Made by a program: the position numbers and the translations under genes. The notes below the pieces were generated by a model that did no database searches, had not been told where the DNA came from, and saw nothing but the letters and a program-made list of their open reading frames with translations. Below are positions 44,201 through 58,668 of a stretch of 64,000 bases of DNA, piece after piece. Positions within the stretch are counted from its first letter, which is position 1. Every line of letters starts with the position of its first letter. Source of the stretch: Pelobates cultripes (taxonomy: Eukaryota; Chordata; Amphibia; Anura; Pelobatidae); contig OW240916.1 of NCBI GenBank assembly GCA_933207985.1, positions 131,103,442-131,167,441 of the forward strand, written 5' to 3'.

Positions 44201-47200
44201 ATTTTGGTTACTTGTTCCAATGTTAGACTACACAGTGTAACTTTATTAACCTCTCAGCAACTTAATTATAAATGCATATCGTTCCAACATGTATCTAACC
44301 GCAAAATTAATAATTGTGCACAGTATTTCCTATGCCATGATACTAACTGTTGTATATCGGTTTCTTACCGCTGTTGTGGCGTAACAGACCTAACTGTCAT
44401 TATATGCACGAACAAAAATAAAGAATTTAAAAAAAAATAAAAAGAGGGATGGCTAAGTGCTAGATCCCTAGCTCTTGTAGAACTTAAAATCCCATGTTTT
44501 GTCATCCTAGCAAAGCATAGGTTGTAGTTTTAAAACAGCTGGGGTCTACCTTTTGGTTCATCCCTGACTTGATACAGACTACTTAAAGGACAGTTAAATA
44601 ATTGATTGAGAACTTGTCCCTTGATACAAATGCACACTCATGTAACCACATATGACATTCATATGAGTCAGCTTTAAATGACTCAGCCAAAAGCTTATTG
44701 CATGGTTACCTCTTTACTACCTTTCAACATCTTTGTACAATGAACTGCTAGTGAAAGTCTGTTAAAACAGTGGTGGAAATTTTTAGACCGTTCTCTCTGT
44801 GTATACTTATTTTCCACAGACTGTTTTTTGCAAAGAAAGTCTGCCTGCAAATTTACACAATGCATACTGGCAAAATGGCTATTGGAGAGCTACCTGTAGT
44901 TTCACCTACTGAATTCTGCTTCACTCCTTGTATGGCTACTATGCTAACTAAAGTATGGAGTTGTGAACTCTATGGAATGTTAGTTAGCACATATAAGGGA
45001 AGGAGCTCTCATTACTACTCTGCTCTGTGTTTACAGACTTTGAAGCAAGCTTCATCAGGCTGATGGATAAAATAACAAATGGGACGAAGATCGAGATCAA
45101 CCAAACTGGTGAGTAATGTAAACAATTAACAGCTTATAAAATCACATTGGCTTTCTGATTTGGTGCTTTATTTAATTATGGATTGATGTGGTCTGCCTTC
45201 CTGTATTTGTTTTCATACTGCCATTGGTCTCTGCCTCGCAGTGTTCTTCCAAAAGGCTCGTACGGGAACTGGTAACCACACCCAAGATTCCTATGCCTCT
45301 GCTTGTTATGAAGTCAATGGGAAGACCGTGAGTTCTCATTCCAGATTTGGCTGAACTTTCGTTTCCTTGTTGCTTTTGTGTTTTTATGCAATGGGAAGAT
45401 TTTCTAATCTGTCACTTCGAACACCCTTACTGCAACATTCCTGGTTTAGTAATGGGGTGAATGGCTTCACAGTTGGTGGCAACAGTAAATGTCTTATACT
45501 TGGATATTGTATCTAAAAGTCTCTCAAGAGGATGTTAAACAATTGAAGGGACTGTCTGTATAGAATTTACCTCCTCCCTATTAGTGATTTCTGGAGATGC
45601 TTAAAAAAACCAACAGATTTCAACTATTTGCTACAGGGGCCAAACGTGGCTAAGAAATTCTCATTTTGACTGCCTAGAAAATCCCATAAACATTTGGTCA
45701 GCTGAGCACTCTTGTTTTAGATCTGAATATGTGAAAGAAACTGCTCTGCAAGCTCGTAGATGCCTTGCACACTGGTGACCTCACAGAATGCCAACTTGTA
45801 CAGAGTATCTGGCGTTAGCATTCTTTTTTTGTTTGTCATATTGGTGACAGTGACACAGGAACACTCTGCAAGAGAGCATATTTGGTTATTTGCTCAGTTT
45901 TTTTTTTTTTTTTTTTTTTAAATTACGTTGGCATTCTGCATGAATTGTTCTACATCATCAAACACAAACTTTGTTGGATTAGTTCTAGTTAAGTCAACTA
46001 GCTGCTTACCAGCCTCTCCATCCTTGCATTAAGTTGATTTTATGTTTACTGCTCTTTAGATCTGTAAAGGGTTAAAGGAAACAAATTGTGTTCTATATAT
46101 CAGACTACTATAAAGGCAAATTCATATTAATTCTGGAACAAAGTGCTGACTGTGGCGCAATCAGTGGAAGTGCACCTTAAAGGGACATTTTAAGCATTGA
46201 AACAACTTAAACCTATTGAAGTGATTTAGGTGTATAGATAATGCTCATAAATGGCACATAATTGAGCAGTGACACTAAGAGGCGTAATCTATACACCAAA
46301 ACCACTTCATTAAGCTAAAGTTCTTTCAGTGCTTAGTGTCCCTTTAAGATTGTAAAGTACTGTGCAAAGTGTTGGCGCCATATATATGATTATTTTGCAA
46401 GAACATTTCTGGGAGAGTGTTCTAGAAGTAGACATTACCAAACAAATGAAATGCTCTCTATATTACAATTTTCCTTCATTTGTTTCAGCAGTGACATATG
46501 TGGCTTACAATTTTGGTACATGTAGTTTTCAATTCTGCAGGTTTTCTTATCCCTAAATTGCCGAGCCATCACAATCATTTATATCTTTAGTCTTCTAATA
46601 CACAGGACTTGTGTGAGTGTCCCCAATATGGTTTTCACTCGGGAGGGTTCACCATTTGCCATATGTTCTTCCACTAATGTTAGTCCTCATCCAGTGCAGT
46701 AATGACCAGAAACAGGAGTTCAGTATGGAGAATAATTTGCAGAAGTTGTGTTGCCAGGGAGAACTTTTAAGATTTTTGAAAATTTGGTGATGCCTTTAAA
46801 ACAGTCCCCTTTAATCAGTTGAATAATAGTGATTTTTTTAAATAGTTTTGTTTTTAATCATTTACCGTATTTACTCGTCTATAAGTCGAGTGCAGTTTTT
46901 TGGCCAACTCTTATGCTGACTCCTGGCTAAGTCGAGGGCACTGCGTTCAAATGGAATTGTTCCCCTTCTGTTCGGTTACCAAGCAGACTGTGTGGTCCCA
47001 CTTGTTAACACCTCGTAATCACTACCACCCCTGGCTGTTAACCACTAACAAGCATTCCCTGGGTGGCCGTCATTGGTATATACGAACGCACATGTTCAGA
47101 CAATCTTGTCTCCTGAACTCAGGCAGCGGTACATGGTCGTTGACGGCATTTAGTCTGTGTCTTCTACGCAAGCCTGTGAATCCCGCTGAAACTTGTACCC

Positions 47201-50200
47201 CTGCCATTCGACTTCCCAAACAGCTAGAAGAATGGTGTTCGGGAGTCAAAATTCTATCGAAACTAGCACTGACCCGTGGATAAGTCGACTCTGCGTTTTA
47301 AAATGAAGTTTACGACTTAAATGTCTTGACTTATACACGAGTATATACGGCATCTATGAATACATATATATTAATGTATAATAAAACTGTTTATACACTG
47401 ATTCTCATTCTCTAGCTTCCTCTTGCAAAACTGGCAGCCTAACAAAACAAACTGCATGTTTCAGCCTCTTGGAGGGAGCTAGCAATTCTGTATCTGTTCC
47501 AGTTGGTGTATTGATATTTAGGGAGTGGATAAGGCTGGCAATGGGTGTGGGGTAAAGAGATGCACATTTGTGTCTGATTTGAATTCATTGTTGGCATTTC
47601 AAGTTGTGTGGGTAAAATTGCCAAGCTGACTGTTTCTAAAATCCAAGGTTTGTTTAATGCACCCAGAAAGCAAATATCAGGGAATCTTTGACAATCAGGT
47701 TAAATGGCTAAAATTATCAGATGTTTGTATAATAAAGCAGCAAGCAGTTATTTTTAAGTTGGCATGAATGTCCAAAATATGTTCAAGCTCCTGTTATAAC
47801 TGTGCGGCACTCTGCTTCCACAAATCCTGCAGTACATTTGTCTTTACAAATTTGCTTGGAATCTAGGAGTCAGCTAAAAAGTTAGAAGCCAGGTTTTTTT
47901 TTTGGTTGTTTTTTTTTTTAACAAACAAAGCTTTATTTTTAATGACAAAAGTACAATTCTTAAAAGTGTATTGTATTCACTAGCACCTCTACAGCATAAT
48001 GTAGTCATTCTGGTGTCTATAGACTGTCCCTGCAGGCTTTGTAATAAAAACAGTCTAGAAATATATACAATAATCTGTGCAATAGAGGCGCTTCAAATAT
48101 TTGATTTTCGATTTAAATCCGCTGCATGGGAATCCCACTCACCCACCAATAACATGCACGAAAAAAGTGGGAAAAAAGCCCAAAAGCTATTAAAGAGTGG
48201 AGCATTAAGTTGTTAAAATGAACCACATACCCTATATGGGAATTTATTATTATTGGTATTTATATAGCACCAACTAATTCCGCAGCGCTTTACAATATTA
48301 TGAAAGGGGGGGGAATTTACAATAAATGAGACAATTACACAGTGACACAGGAACAATTGGTAGATGAGGACCCTGCTATAACAAGCTTACAGTCTAGATG
48401 AGGTGGGGTACAAATACACTACAGGGCAGCAAGGGTGACCGCCACCAAACAAGGTGGAAAAGTAGCAGAGCTGGAGGTGAGTGGAGTATGGCTCTTTAGG
48501 AGATCAAAAGACAGATTTGGAAAAGTATAAATAAGTTACTCTGGGACTTCTTAAACAATTGAAGACTAGGGGAGAGTCTGATAGGCATAGGCAGGCTGCC
48601 ACCTGCGAGCAGTAAGGGTGCAAGCAGCAGACAGGAGAAGGTCACCGGCAGAGTGGAGAGAACGAGAAGGGACATACCTATGAATCAGGGAAGAAATGTA
48701 ACAGGGGCCAGAGTTGGTTAGAGCGTTATAGGTATGTTTTAGTATTTTGAATTACACCTATAGGATACAGGAAGCCAGTGTAATCATTCTTTGGCAGAAC
48801 TTGGATGGTAGTGTAATCCAGTCACTATCAAGGCATATATAAAAAAAAAAAAAGAGAGAAAACTGGGGAGATCACATTAATAAATCTGTGATGTTGGAAT
48901 GAAGCTTATAGAGACTGCAGTGTCAACTCACATGTATAAGAGCCTCAAACAGGACAGGCTCCAATCTCATCAGCAGGAGTGCTATCTGGTGGCACTATAC
49001 CCTTTAAGCCACGTTAATGTTTCTCAAAGAGTGAGACAAAAATGGCACAACAGAAACCACCTTCTGGTGTAGTAGAAAAGGTAAACCGAAAACTGTAATA
49101 TAAAGTGCAAATTCTTGCACACCTTTACCAGAGCCTATGGATCTGGCTATGGGTAAAATAGCTTGGGTGTCTATATAGAGGACACCACCCTTCTTTGAAG
49201 CAGGTATAGGAGGACTCAAATCGGACGTGAAGTTGTATCAATTTATTGGAGTAAAATCAAACCTTTAAAACAAGCTAAAAATAATACGCGTTATAGTGTT
49301 CGGAACAAGGAACACACGGTGGACACTATAATTAGTATTTTCCAAGTTCTGCAAAAGACTGATATATCCCATTTAGGGTAGGTGGTTAATTTTAACCACT
49401 TAACGCTCCACTCTTGAGGTTAATAGCTTTTGGGTGTTTTTCCACTTTTATTTTATTTTTATTTTTTTTGGTAATATAACATTTTCACGCTGCTGCCACT
49501 AAAGGTGCTTCTTTGTCCAGTGTTGGACAGCGTGCAGCCTACGTAAATTGAGTCTGCATGGAGGTGCTGAATGTTTCCCATAGTAATGCATGTGCATTAT
49601 CCTTTCAATACTTTTCTATGGAATTGATGATCTCAGCAATGGCGAGAGCGACACAGCATTTGGGGAAAAAAGCAGAGTAAAAACACATTTCCAATGCGAT
49701 TGGAGGGGAGCCGGTTACACACACACAGAGACCACTGTAATGTCATATCCCGGCTCCCAGCATCACAGCAGGGCACGCGAGGAGGAAGAGCAGGAAAACT
49801 GCTTCCATACTAATTCTTCCTCTCCGCTGAACTGATTGACAAACATTCAGGCCAGACACGGAATGTTGAGGAATTGAGGGTGGCCTCCAGGAGGTCCTTC
49901 TGCTCTCCACCATAGCTTGGTATGAAAACCCCCTAAAGCAAGGGAAATTGGTGATCTTCAGAGAAGGGTAAGTGGATACAGGCTCCCTTTAATTTATTGT
50001 TTGAGTGAAGGTGCCTCCTGGTTTTTGCATCTCCCTTTGCGTTTCCAAACTGTATCTATGATAGAACATCCTAAGCTGGCAACTTTGACTTGTTTTGCAA
50101 AGGAAAGCATTTTGACTTAGACCTTTTCCATTGTAGACTTCAGTGATGTTCTATAGGGACATACATAGGTGTTCTGTTACTTGGTGAGTTAGGGATCAAA

Positions 50201-53200
50201 TATCAAAGCTGAGATTTGGGAAATTCGATAATTGATGTGCCTAAGGAGCACAGTTAGGCTGTAACAGTGATTGGAGATTGTGACTAGGTTACAAATTTAA
50301 GTTGTTTTGTGTTTGGGGGGAAGCGGGGGGGAAGGTGTTTGCTCTCCTTCTGAATATGGGTACAGGTAGTTACTGCTATTCTGTATTTAATGTATGCTTG
50401 TGTATTACACAGTACATAGTTGTAATATTAACTCAGCAGAATTAAACAGGCCTCTAAAGTTTGTTTTGATATGTTTTATAGGTACATCATTGTACTACCA
50501 GCCCGGCTTGCTTACTGGTGGGACATTGGAACACGACTGCAACATACAGCGTTCTATCGGCTACTACTTAGAAAGTCTTATATGCCTTGCTCCTTTCATG
50601 AAGAACCCACTGAAAGTAACTCTTAGAGGAATCACCAATGATCAAGTGGACCCTTCAGTAAGTTTTCAAGAGACTAGGATTCTATGTAGTATGAGGGAAG
50701 AAATTTAGGTAGTGTAAGTGTTTATTGTAGGGTTAAAGAAACCATAAAACATTACATCACATATCTATCTTGCTAATGTGAGTGGAATAATATGGTTATT
50801 TTGGTGAGAAATAACCCTTGGTACAGATAAAGGAATATGAAATCTGTCTTCTAGTTTTCTGTTAAAGTATTTGGATTTTTAATTGCATAATTCCCATCCT
50901 AGAGCAAAAATGATGATCGATTTTATTGTTATCAGTATTTATTACCTCCTAATTGTTTTCTCAGATTGCTAAACAAAAATTTCTACTTTACATTTAAAGC
51001 TGTAATGTGCAGTTGATGTTTATTAGTGATTTGCATATGTGTACCTAAAGTATTTTTATTTTATTTTTCCTCCCCTTTCTCACCAAGGTGGACACGCTAA
51101 AGGCAACAGCCATTCCACTACTGAAAAAATTTGGTGTTGATGGCGAGCACTTTGAGTTAAAGGTCAGATGATTTTCCATTGTTTTAAGTATGGTGTCTGT
51201 TGATGGAGACAAGTCTTCTAAGGGTGTGGAAATTATTTTCGGAGGATGTACAGTGTTTTTTTTGTATGTTTATCCCTCCCCATTCTTTAACCTATATGAT
51301 ATCTTTAGATGTATGGGGGGCATGGAGTCTATGAAGTAACCAAGGTCACAAGAACATTTACCACTTAAATGCATCTGTTCTTAACACTCCTTTATAATCC
51401 AACACATCTACTTTTAAATTTCTTCCGATATTTTTAGTCCAATTTCCCCACGAATCTGTCATTTCGCTGTCAAATGTATTTAAGGAAATTGGCATACACA
51501 GTGCCACAACTGTCCATTGGCAAACAAAGATAGGGTAAGATCATTGCCAATGGGTTGATGCTGAATATGAGAGCCACGTAAAGTGAAACTGAATGTAAAG
51601 ATACATTAAGTGATTTCTTCATAATTAGGAAAATAATAAAGGGAGAGAGAAAACAGAAGAGGAAGGAAACAGAGAAATAGAAATTGGGGAAAGAGAAAAT
51701 GAATGGGAAAGAGAAGAGTAAGGAATATTGGAGTAGATGAGTTTCCCTGAGCAGACCAGTCAGGCTTTGGCGTTTAATGGATACATATTTAAACCAGGGA
51801 GTATATAAATATATCTTTAAATTTAGCAAAGACGACATTTAGAAAAGAAAGAGCCACACAAACTACCCCTTTTTGCATCATGTTTCACGGATGAATCCTT
51901 ACGTTGTAAGATCATAGATCACAAATCAACGTATAAAGCAACAGAAATGTGTCTACAGTGTAAATGGTCTGTGGTAGGTCATACTGTCACGTAGCTCTTC
52001 AAACTATGTCCTGTTCAGTTATTGAGACTATTAGTTCAGTATTAACCTCAGAGCTACCCGTTGGGTACTTAATCTGTATTCTTTTAACTTATCCAGAGGA
52101 ACCAATAATAGGGGAGACTGTTGTGCTTTCTTTAGCAGAGGTGTCTTTCTATCAGTTCACTCATTTTGCTTAAATAACTTGCACATCCTCAATTCCAGCC
52201 CTGTTGGGGGCTGCTGAAAACAAGGAATACTGTATGCATCAAAACAACTTTTAGTTTAATTAAGCGGTCTTGGTGTATAGATGATGCCACTGCAGTCTCA
52301 CTGCTCAATTCACTGCCATTTAGGGGTTAAATCACTTTGTTTTATACAGCTCTAGTCATATCTCCCTGCATGTGACTTACACAGAATTCTTAAGAACTTC
52401 CTGTAAAGAGGCATCAAACGTTTAAAGTTATACTATAGTCACCAGGACAACTACAACTTATTGTATTTGTTCTGCTGTATATAGCCTTTCCCTGCAGGCT
52501 TTTTAATGTAAACATGGCTTTTTCAGAGAAAAGGCAGTGTTTACATTGGTGCCTGGTAATACCTCTAGTGGCACTGACTCAGAGGTGCACATTGAGCAGC
52601 ACTTATGTTCAGTGTCTCCACTCTTGGCATTCCCATAGAGATGCATGGATTCATTACTTCTCTATAAGGAGATGCTGATTGGTGCAGTGCATGGTTTTGC
52701 CATATATGTGCAACAGCCTCACAATGCTTTCCTAAGGGAAAGCATTGGATTAGCTGAGTTTATAAAGTTTGATTACCTCGGCCACGCACTGAGCGAGGTG
52801 GGCCAGCCGTGGAGACACTGGTGCAGTGTTGCCACGGAAATAGTAAAGTAACTAAACAGTTCTTTTACCACTATAGTATCAGAAATACATATTTGTGTTC
52901 CTGACACTATAGTGTTTCTTTAAAGGACCACTATAGTGCCAGGAAAACATACTAGTTTTCCTGGCACCAAGGTGCCCTGAGGGTGCCCCCTCCCGCCGGG
53001 CTCTAGGGTGAGGAAGGGGTTAAACATACCTTTCTCCAGCGCCGGGCGGGGGACTCTCCTCCTCGGCTGAATGCGCATGCTCCAAACTCATTTTCCTGGT
53101 ACTATAGTGCCCTGAGGGTGCCCACACCCTCAGGGACCCCCTCCCATTGAGCTGAAGTTGGGGGAAGGGGTTTAAACACTTACCTTTCTCCAGCACCAGG

Positions 53201-56200
53201 CTCCCTCGGCGCTGGGGACTCTCCTCCTCCTTTGGCGGTCATCGGCTTTATGCGCATGTGCGGCAAGAGCCACGCGCGCATTCAGCCAGTCCATAGGAAA
53301 GCATTCACAATGCTTTCCTATGGACGCTGGCGTCTTCTCACTGTGAAAATCACAGTGGGAAGCTTGGAAGCGCCTCTGGCGGCTGTCAATGAGACAGCCA
53401 CTAGAGGCTGGATTAACCCTATTATAAACCTAGCAGTTTCTCTGAAACTGCTATGTTTATAGAAAAAAGTGGTTAAACCTGGCACCCAGACCACTTCATT
53501 AAGCTGAAGTGGTCTGAGTGCCTATAGTGGTCCTTTAAACTTTTCTTAACATTAAATAATTTTATTTATATAGCACCATCAGATTCCGTAGCGCTGTACA
53601 ATGGGTAATTGAAAATGAAACCATTTTTTCCATGCATGCTGTTTATCAGTCACAGCCATGGGAGGTGCGGCTAGGTTTACATAAAAAGAAACAAGTGATT
53701 GAATTCCTAAATGGCAGAGAATTGAGCTGTGCGACTACATTGGTATGATCTATACACCAACACTGCTTCAATAAGCTAAAGTTTTGTGCCTTTTAATGTC
53801 CCTTTAAGGTGGAATTGTCACGTGTGGGGTATTTGGCCACATACACATAAATGGATAACACTTTTTGTTGCAAAAATTACAAAGTGTTTTTTGATTTCGC
53901 TAGGGTGCCATCATTTTTTTGCCACCATACTTATTATTCTATCTCTGGCAACATGAAAAATTCTTGTCTCAATTAGGTATTGCAACTGGTGCCCAATGAG
54001 AGATGGAGGTGGAAGCTCTGCATTACTTTGACAATTACTTTGTCTCTGTATATCTTTTTTTTTTTTTTTTTGAACTTGATAGGTTCTATCCTTATGGAAA
54101 GCTCAATAGGGACTGAGTACTGGTTTAAAATTCTTCTACGTGTACGTGTGACTTACATACTTTATATTTTTTTAAAAAAAATTCCTACTTTTCCAGGTAG
54201 TTCGGAGAGGGATGCCCCCAGGTGGTGGTGGAGAGGTTCTGTTTTCTTGTCCCATAAGGAAAGTTTTAAGACCTGTTCATTTGACAGACCCTGGAAAGAT
54301 AAAGCGTGTCAGAGGAGTAGCGTATCTTTTTATTTATATTATTTTATTCATAACAATACAGTTCTTTTGGCAGTTACTCATCTTCTGTATCACTAAGACA
54401 AATATGGACATTTACTTGCACAATGTATGTTTTCCTTTTCGCATATTGATTTGTTGAAGACTAATCCTGCATGGCCATGTCGAATGTTTTGTATTGCGTT
54501 CAGATGCCTGGAGCAGATGCAAAGAAAATCAACAAATTTCCACATTATATGATGCATGTTGTAAAATGGTTAAACATAACAGAGATGGATATACTTCTAT
54601 TACAAGCAAAGCTAAACATTTAGAATTCTCATTATAGGTGTATAAGGGGACACTCCTTTTATACACCCCTGCACTTTTACTTTGTGATAAGAAGCGCCAA
54701 CACACTTCATTTTACCAATTTTTACATTTAGAATGTGGTGGTGGATCGTGGCCTGGTTGCATAAACCATTTGTGGCATCTTACGTAGTATAGTGAAAGAG
54801 TGGGCAATGTTTTAATATTAATTTCTTAAAATTCATAAACATACTGATAACTAAAAAGAATAGAATGTTGCTATCCTTAGCATTCATATAACCTTCACTA
54901 ATGTGAGCTATACATGCCTACACAGCGATGACCGCTCGGTTTCCATGCATCAGATGTATTCTTGAATGGTCATGCCAATGAGATCCATGTGTTCTAGTTT
55001 TCCCAGGACTACGAGAGTAAAACAATAGGGATGTTGCACTTTTCCTTCCCAGTGCTCACATTGCAAAAGGCGGTTTTCTTGGCAAGTAACTCTTAGGCCT
55101 AGCTTAAAGGGATTCTCCAGTGCCAGGAAAACAAACCAGTTTTCCTGGCACTAGAGGATACTGGAGTGACCCCCCATTCCACATCGCTGAAGGGGTTGAA
55201 GACGCCTACCAGAATCTAGCATCGATGTCCCTCGGCGCTGAGTCAGGCTCCGCCCACACTTCTCCCCCACCGTCCGCTGGTGGGGGGGAACCTAATGCGC
55301 ATGCGTGGCAATGACCACGCGTGTACATTACACCTCCCCATAGTAAAATCATTTAATGCTTTCCTATGGGTATCCCAGCAACGCTGAAGGTCCTCATGCA
55401 TTGCGTGAGGACGTCCAGCATAGTTTGATTGGTATACAGCCACTAGAGGAGGACTTAACACCGCAAGGTAAATATTGCAGTTTATAAAAACTACAATAAT
55501 TACACTTGCAGAGTTAAGGGTGATCAAAGTTGGCACCTAGACTACTTCAGTGAGTTGAAGTGGTCTGGGTGCCTACAGTGTCCCTTTTTAAAGAGAGAAC
55601 TTGAAGTTTTGAGTAATGTGTAAATATGTATCTGTATTTTGTATTCGGCAGGACAAATGTTATTGGTATGCCATTATTTATCTTTTTAAGTACAAAAACA
55701 TTGGCTGAAAATGCCTCTTATACAGACTTGGGTTTCTTCAAAAATGGGAACTTTTGTAAGTTACGTTCCCAGTCATTGTACCAAATTTAAATGCCTCCAT
55801 GTTATACTGTAAATGGACTCTATAGTATCTGACAAGTCCCTGCAGGCTTTTTATTTTAAACACTGCCTTTTCAAAGATTATTATTCGTAGTAGTATTATT
55901 AGTATTTATATAGCGACCGCTTATTCCACAGCGTTTTACAATAAGAGGGGAATTTACCAAATGAGACAATAACAAAACGCAAACGGAACAATAGGTAGTT
56001 GAGGACTCTGCTCAAACGAGCTTACAGTCTAGAGGAGGTGGGTTATAAAAACACAATAGGATGGGTATTGAGGGAGACAGCATATAGATATTGTGGGAAA
56101 GTAGCAGAACTGGATGTGAGAGTGGAGTATGGCCCTTTAGGAGAGCAAGAGGAAGGTTTGAGAGATAGAAGTTACTCTTGGAGGCCATAAGCAATCCTGA

Positions 56201-58597
56201 AAAGATGGGTTTTGAGTGACTTCTTAAAGGATTGAAGACTAGGGGAGAGTCTGTCAGGTGTAGGCAGGCTGTTCCAAAGGAAAGGAGACGCCCGTGAGAA
56301 GTCTTGCAGGTGTGAATTTGCAGTAAGGGTGTGAGCAGCAGACAAGGTCACCAGTATGGCGAGCCGTGAGATCGAGAGGGGGCATACCTATGAATAAGTG
56401 AAGCAACACCTAGTGGCATTCACTCAGGCGTCCACTAGAGGTGCTTCTTGGGTCAGTACTACTCCCCATAGAGATGTGTTTGATTAATTGGTGTGCAATA
56501 GTCTATAAATGCTTTCCTATAGATCATCAAATTTGACCGACTCTGTGCTGGGGAAAAAAGGTGAGTAAATCACCTTTTTAAAGGGAGGCAAGGGGGCATA
56601 TAAACAGTGGGTTTTACCACTATGGTGTCAGGAATACAGGTTTTCCTTTTAATGTGTTGATAGGTGTGCTTTTTTCCCCTATTAGAAAAATCTTGTACAC
56701 CTGTCTTTACAATAAGATCTGTTTTGTTGGTTGAAGAAAGAAATATAAAAACATCACCTGGAAAACCTGGTTTCTGTAATTTGCTCAAAACTTCCATAGG
56801 TGTACCAGAATCTTTAATCCTAGATGATTTGTGGAACAGACATTGTATCACTGCACATTTCCTGCACGCATGATCATGGGCCAGGAACAAGAAATAATTT
56901 GACATTTGTAAGTTGCATAAAATGCCAGGCAGTGCCAAAATAAAAAAAGCTGTCCGATTATGCACTATCTCCTGAATAGAGATACTCTTTACAAAGTTTA
57001 CAGACTAGGTAATGTACCGTGGTATTGTGCCCATTATTCCTTGACTCCATCCCTACAGATACTCTGTCAGAGTTTCACCTCAAATAGGCAACAGAATAGT
57101 GGAATCGGCAAGGAGTGTCTTGAATCGTTTTCTTCCAGATATTTACATCTACACAGACCACTTGAAAGGGGCCAATTCCGGAAAGTAAGTACAAAGGAAA
57201 ACCGACTTTGGTCATATTTTGTAATTCAGTAATACATGTTTAGAAATTAGAATAAAAAATATTACACATTGAAGAAGTGCAAATTGTGATTTACGATGCT
57301 ATGCATTTAGGAGCAAGGGGGTAATGATCTATAGGGCACTCCTTAATGTTTAGGAGTGCCATTAAACCACGCTTTTATTTGTATTTTCAGGTTGTAATAT
57401 TAAGATGAGTAGATGGGCTAGCACTTCATTTTATTTACTGGGATACCACTCACTCCAAGCCCGATTCTGTGTATATATGTATGTAATAATGGAGAGAGAG
57501 ATGCACACCTTAATCAATGCCTGCTTTACCCTTGGTAGGACAGAATGAAAAGCACACCAGTTCTCCTGCCTGGGAGTTATGTCCCCAGTGTAAATTAGCT
57601 GCAATATGTTGGATGGGACAATTGGCTTTCATTAAACTTTGTTTTAACGCATTGCATTTATCACGCTCTACTAGACTTAAATCTCCCCCTCTATTAACAT
57701 ATGCCATCACTACCTGAAAGCTATTTCGTGCATTACAAGTATTTCCTGATGTTACATTTGCAGTGTCCTCCTGCAACCTCTGTTTGTCCTTTTCTTGATG
57801 CCTTTTTGAGTATGGAAAATTATTTAATGATATGTGCGCAACAATACAAATGGAACAGCAGTTGCCTTGTTTAATTTTCCCTTTTATTCGGTTATATTAT
57901 CTATCATCTTGCAGGTCTCCAGGTTTTGGTTTGACCCTCTTTGCTGAAACAACTGAAGGCTGTTTTCTAAGTGCTGAACTTGCATCAAATCCTCAGGGAG
58001 AAGGTACCACAGTCCTTCCTGAGGATCTGGGAAAGAACTGTGCAAAGCTGCTTCTAGAAGAAATCTACAGAGTAAGTGCCCATCACTTCTCATTTTAATG
58101 TTCTGTTTGGCTTTCAAGTGAACTTGTCATACCAGTATAATGTAAAAATATAGCTTAACGTTCTACTTACATTCTGTTGTTTTCTACTTAGCTGATGTAA
58201 GTAGCTAAATACTGTGCTAGGTGTGCCTTAGCATGGTTGCTGAGAGCTAGCGGTGGAACAACTACTGATGTGGCTGCACTGGGGCCATAAAATGCATGGA
58301 CCACCTTGGTGTGCGGACTCGGTGCAGCCACACACTAATTCCACTGTTGGCTCTCAGCAACCATGGGAATGTGTCTTCAGAGGCCTGGTTGTCTACTGTA
58401 GCCCTTTAACAGCACAAACGGGTTCCTTTAAAAATGGCAGCCTTGGAGGGAGTGAAAGCCAGTCTGTAACTCCCAAATAACACACATGGGAGAAAATAGA
58501 GGAGAGGAGTGCGATATGGGAAAGGCTTTGACTCCCAAAGTGTATAAAACAGGAGGGTGGCAAATGTTTTAGAATATCGCACGCATGTCTGTATCTT

Positions 58598-58668
<71 letters not shown>

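Larger units (their letters stand above)
38243..45036 (+). other. RCL1 intron 1: contents
   Basis: Recognised in this 6.8-kb intron are partial T2-type sequence at about 41027-41230, a complete T2 MITE (41553-41994) and an L1 insertion (43135-44438). At about 38940-39160 are C- and G-rich runs with a repeated cccccacc(t/c)gctgctcag phrase. The inverted pair atttacgaatac (39289) and gtattcgtaaat (39440) may mark a small unclassified repeat. I see no gene in the remaining sequence. Confidence 0.6.
45109..50481 (+). other. RCL1 intron 2: contents
   Basis: This 5.4-kb intron contains a possible cassette exon (45242-45327), a short T2 MITE (46177-46347), a palindromic MITE (46863-47352) and an unclassified dispersed repeat (48243-48850). 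At about 47890-47960 a minus-strand AATAAA/poly(A) signature (aaaataaagctttgtttgtt then A-run) suggests a small retroposon. Around 49480-49830 is an old partial T2-like sequence with gctgctgccactaaaggtgc. No other gene is seen. Confidence 0.55.
51163..54196 (+). other. RCL1 intron 4: contents
   Basis: Besides the two abutting T2 MITEs, there is a short tail of the dispersed repeat (about 53560-53605) and a further T2-like fragment to about 53812 (gcttcaataagctaaagtttt...tgtccctttaagg). The region 51230-52400 shows no recognised gene or repeat. Confidence 0.55.
54322..57058 (+). other. RCL1 intron 5: contents
   Basis: The intron holds a T2 MITE (55104-55591), and a T2 MITE split by the dispersed repeat (about 55810-56652 with 55877-56405 inside). 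A Cys-containing minus-strand open frame (56965-56570) has no family I recognise. 54322-55103 shows no gene or known repeat. Confidence 0.5.

Noticed and set aside
46900..47283. 127-codon open frame inside the palindromic MITE
   Set aside because: There is no recognised domain and it sits between terminal inverted repeats; probably chance.
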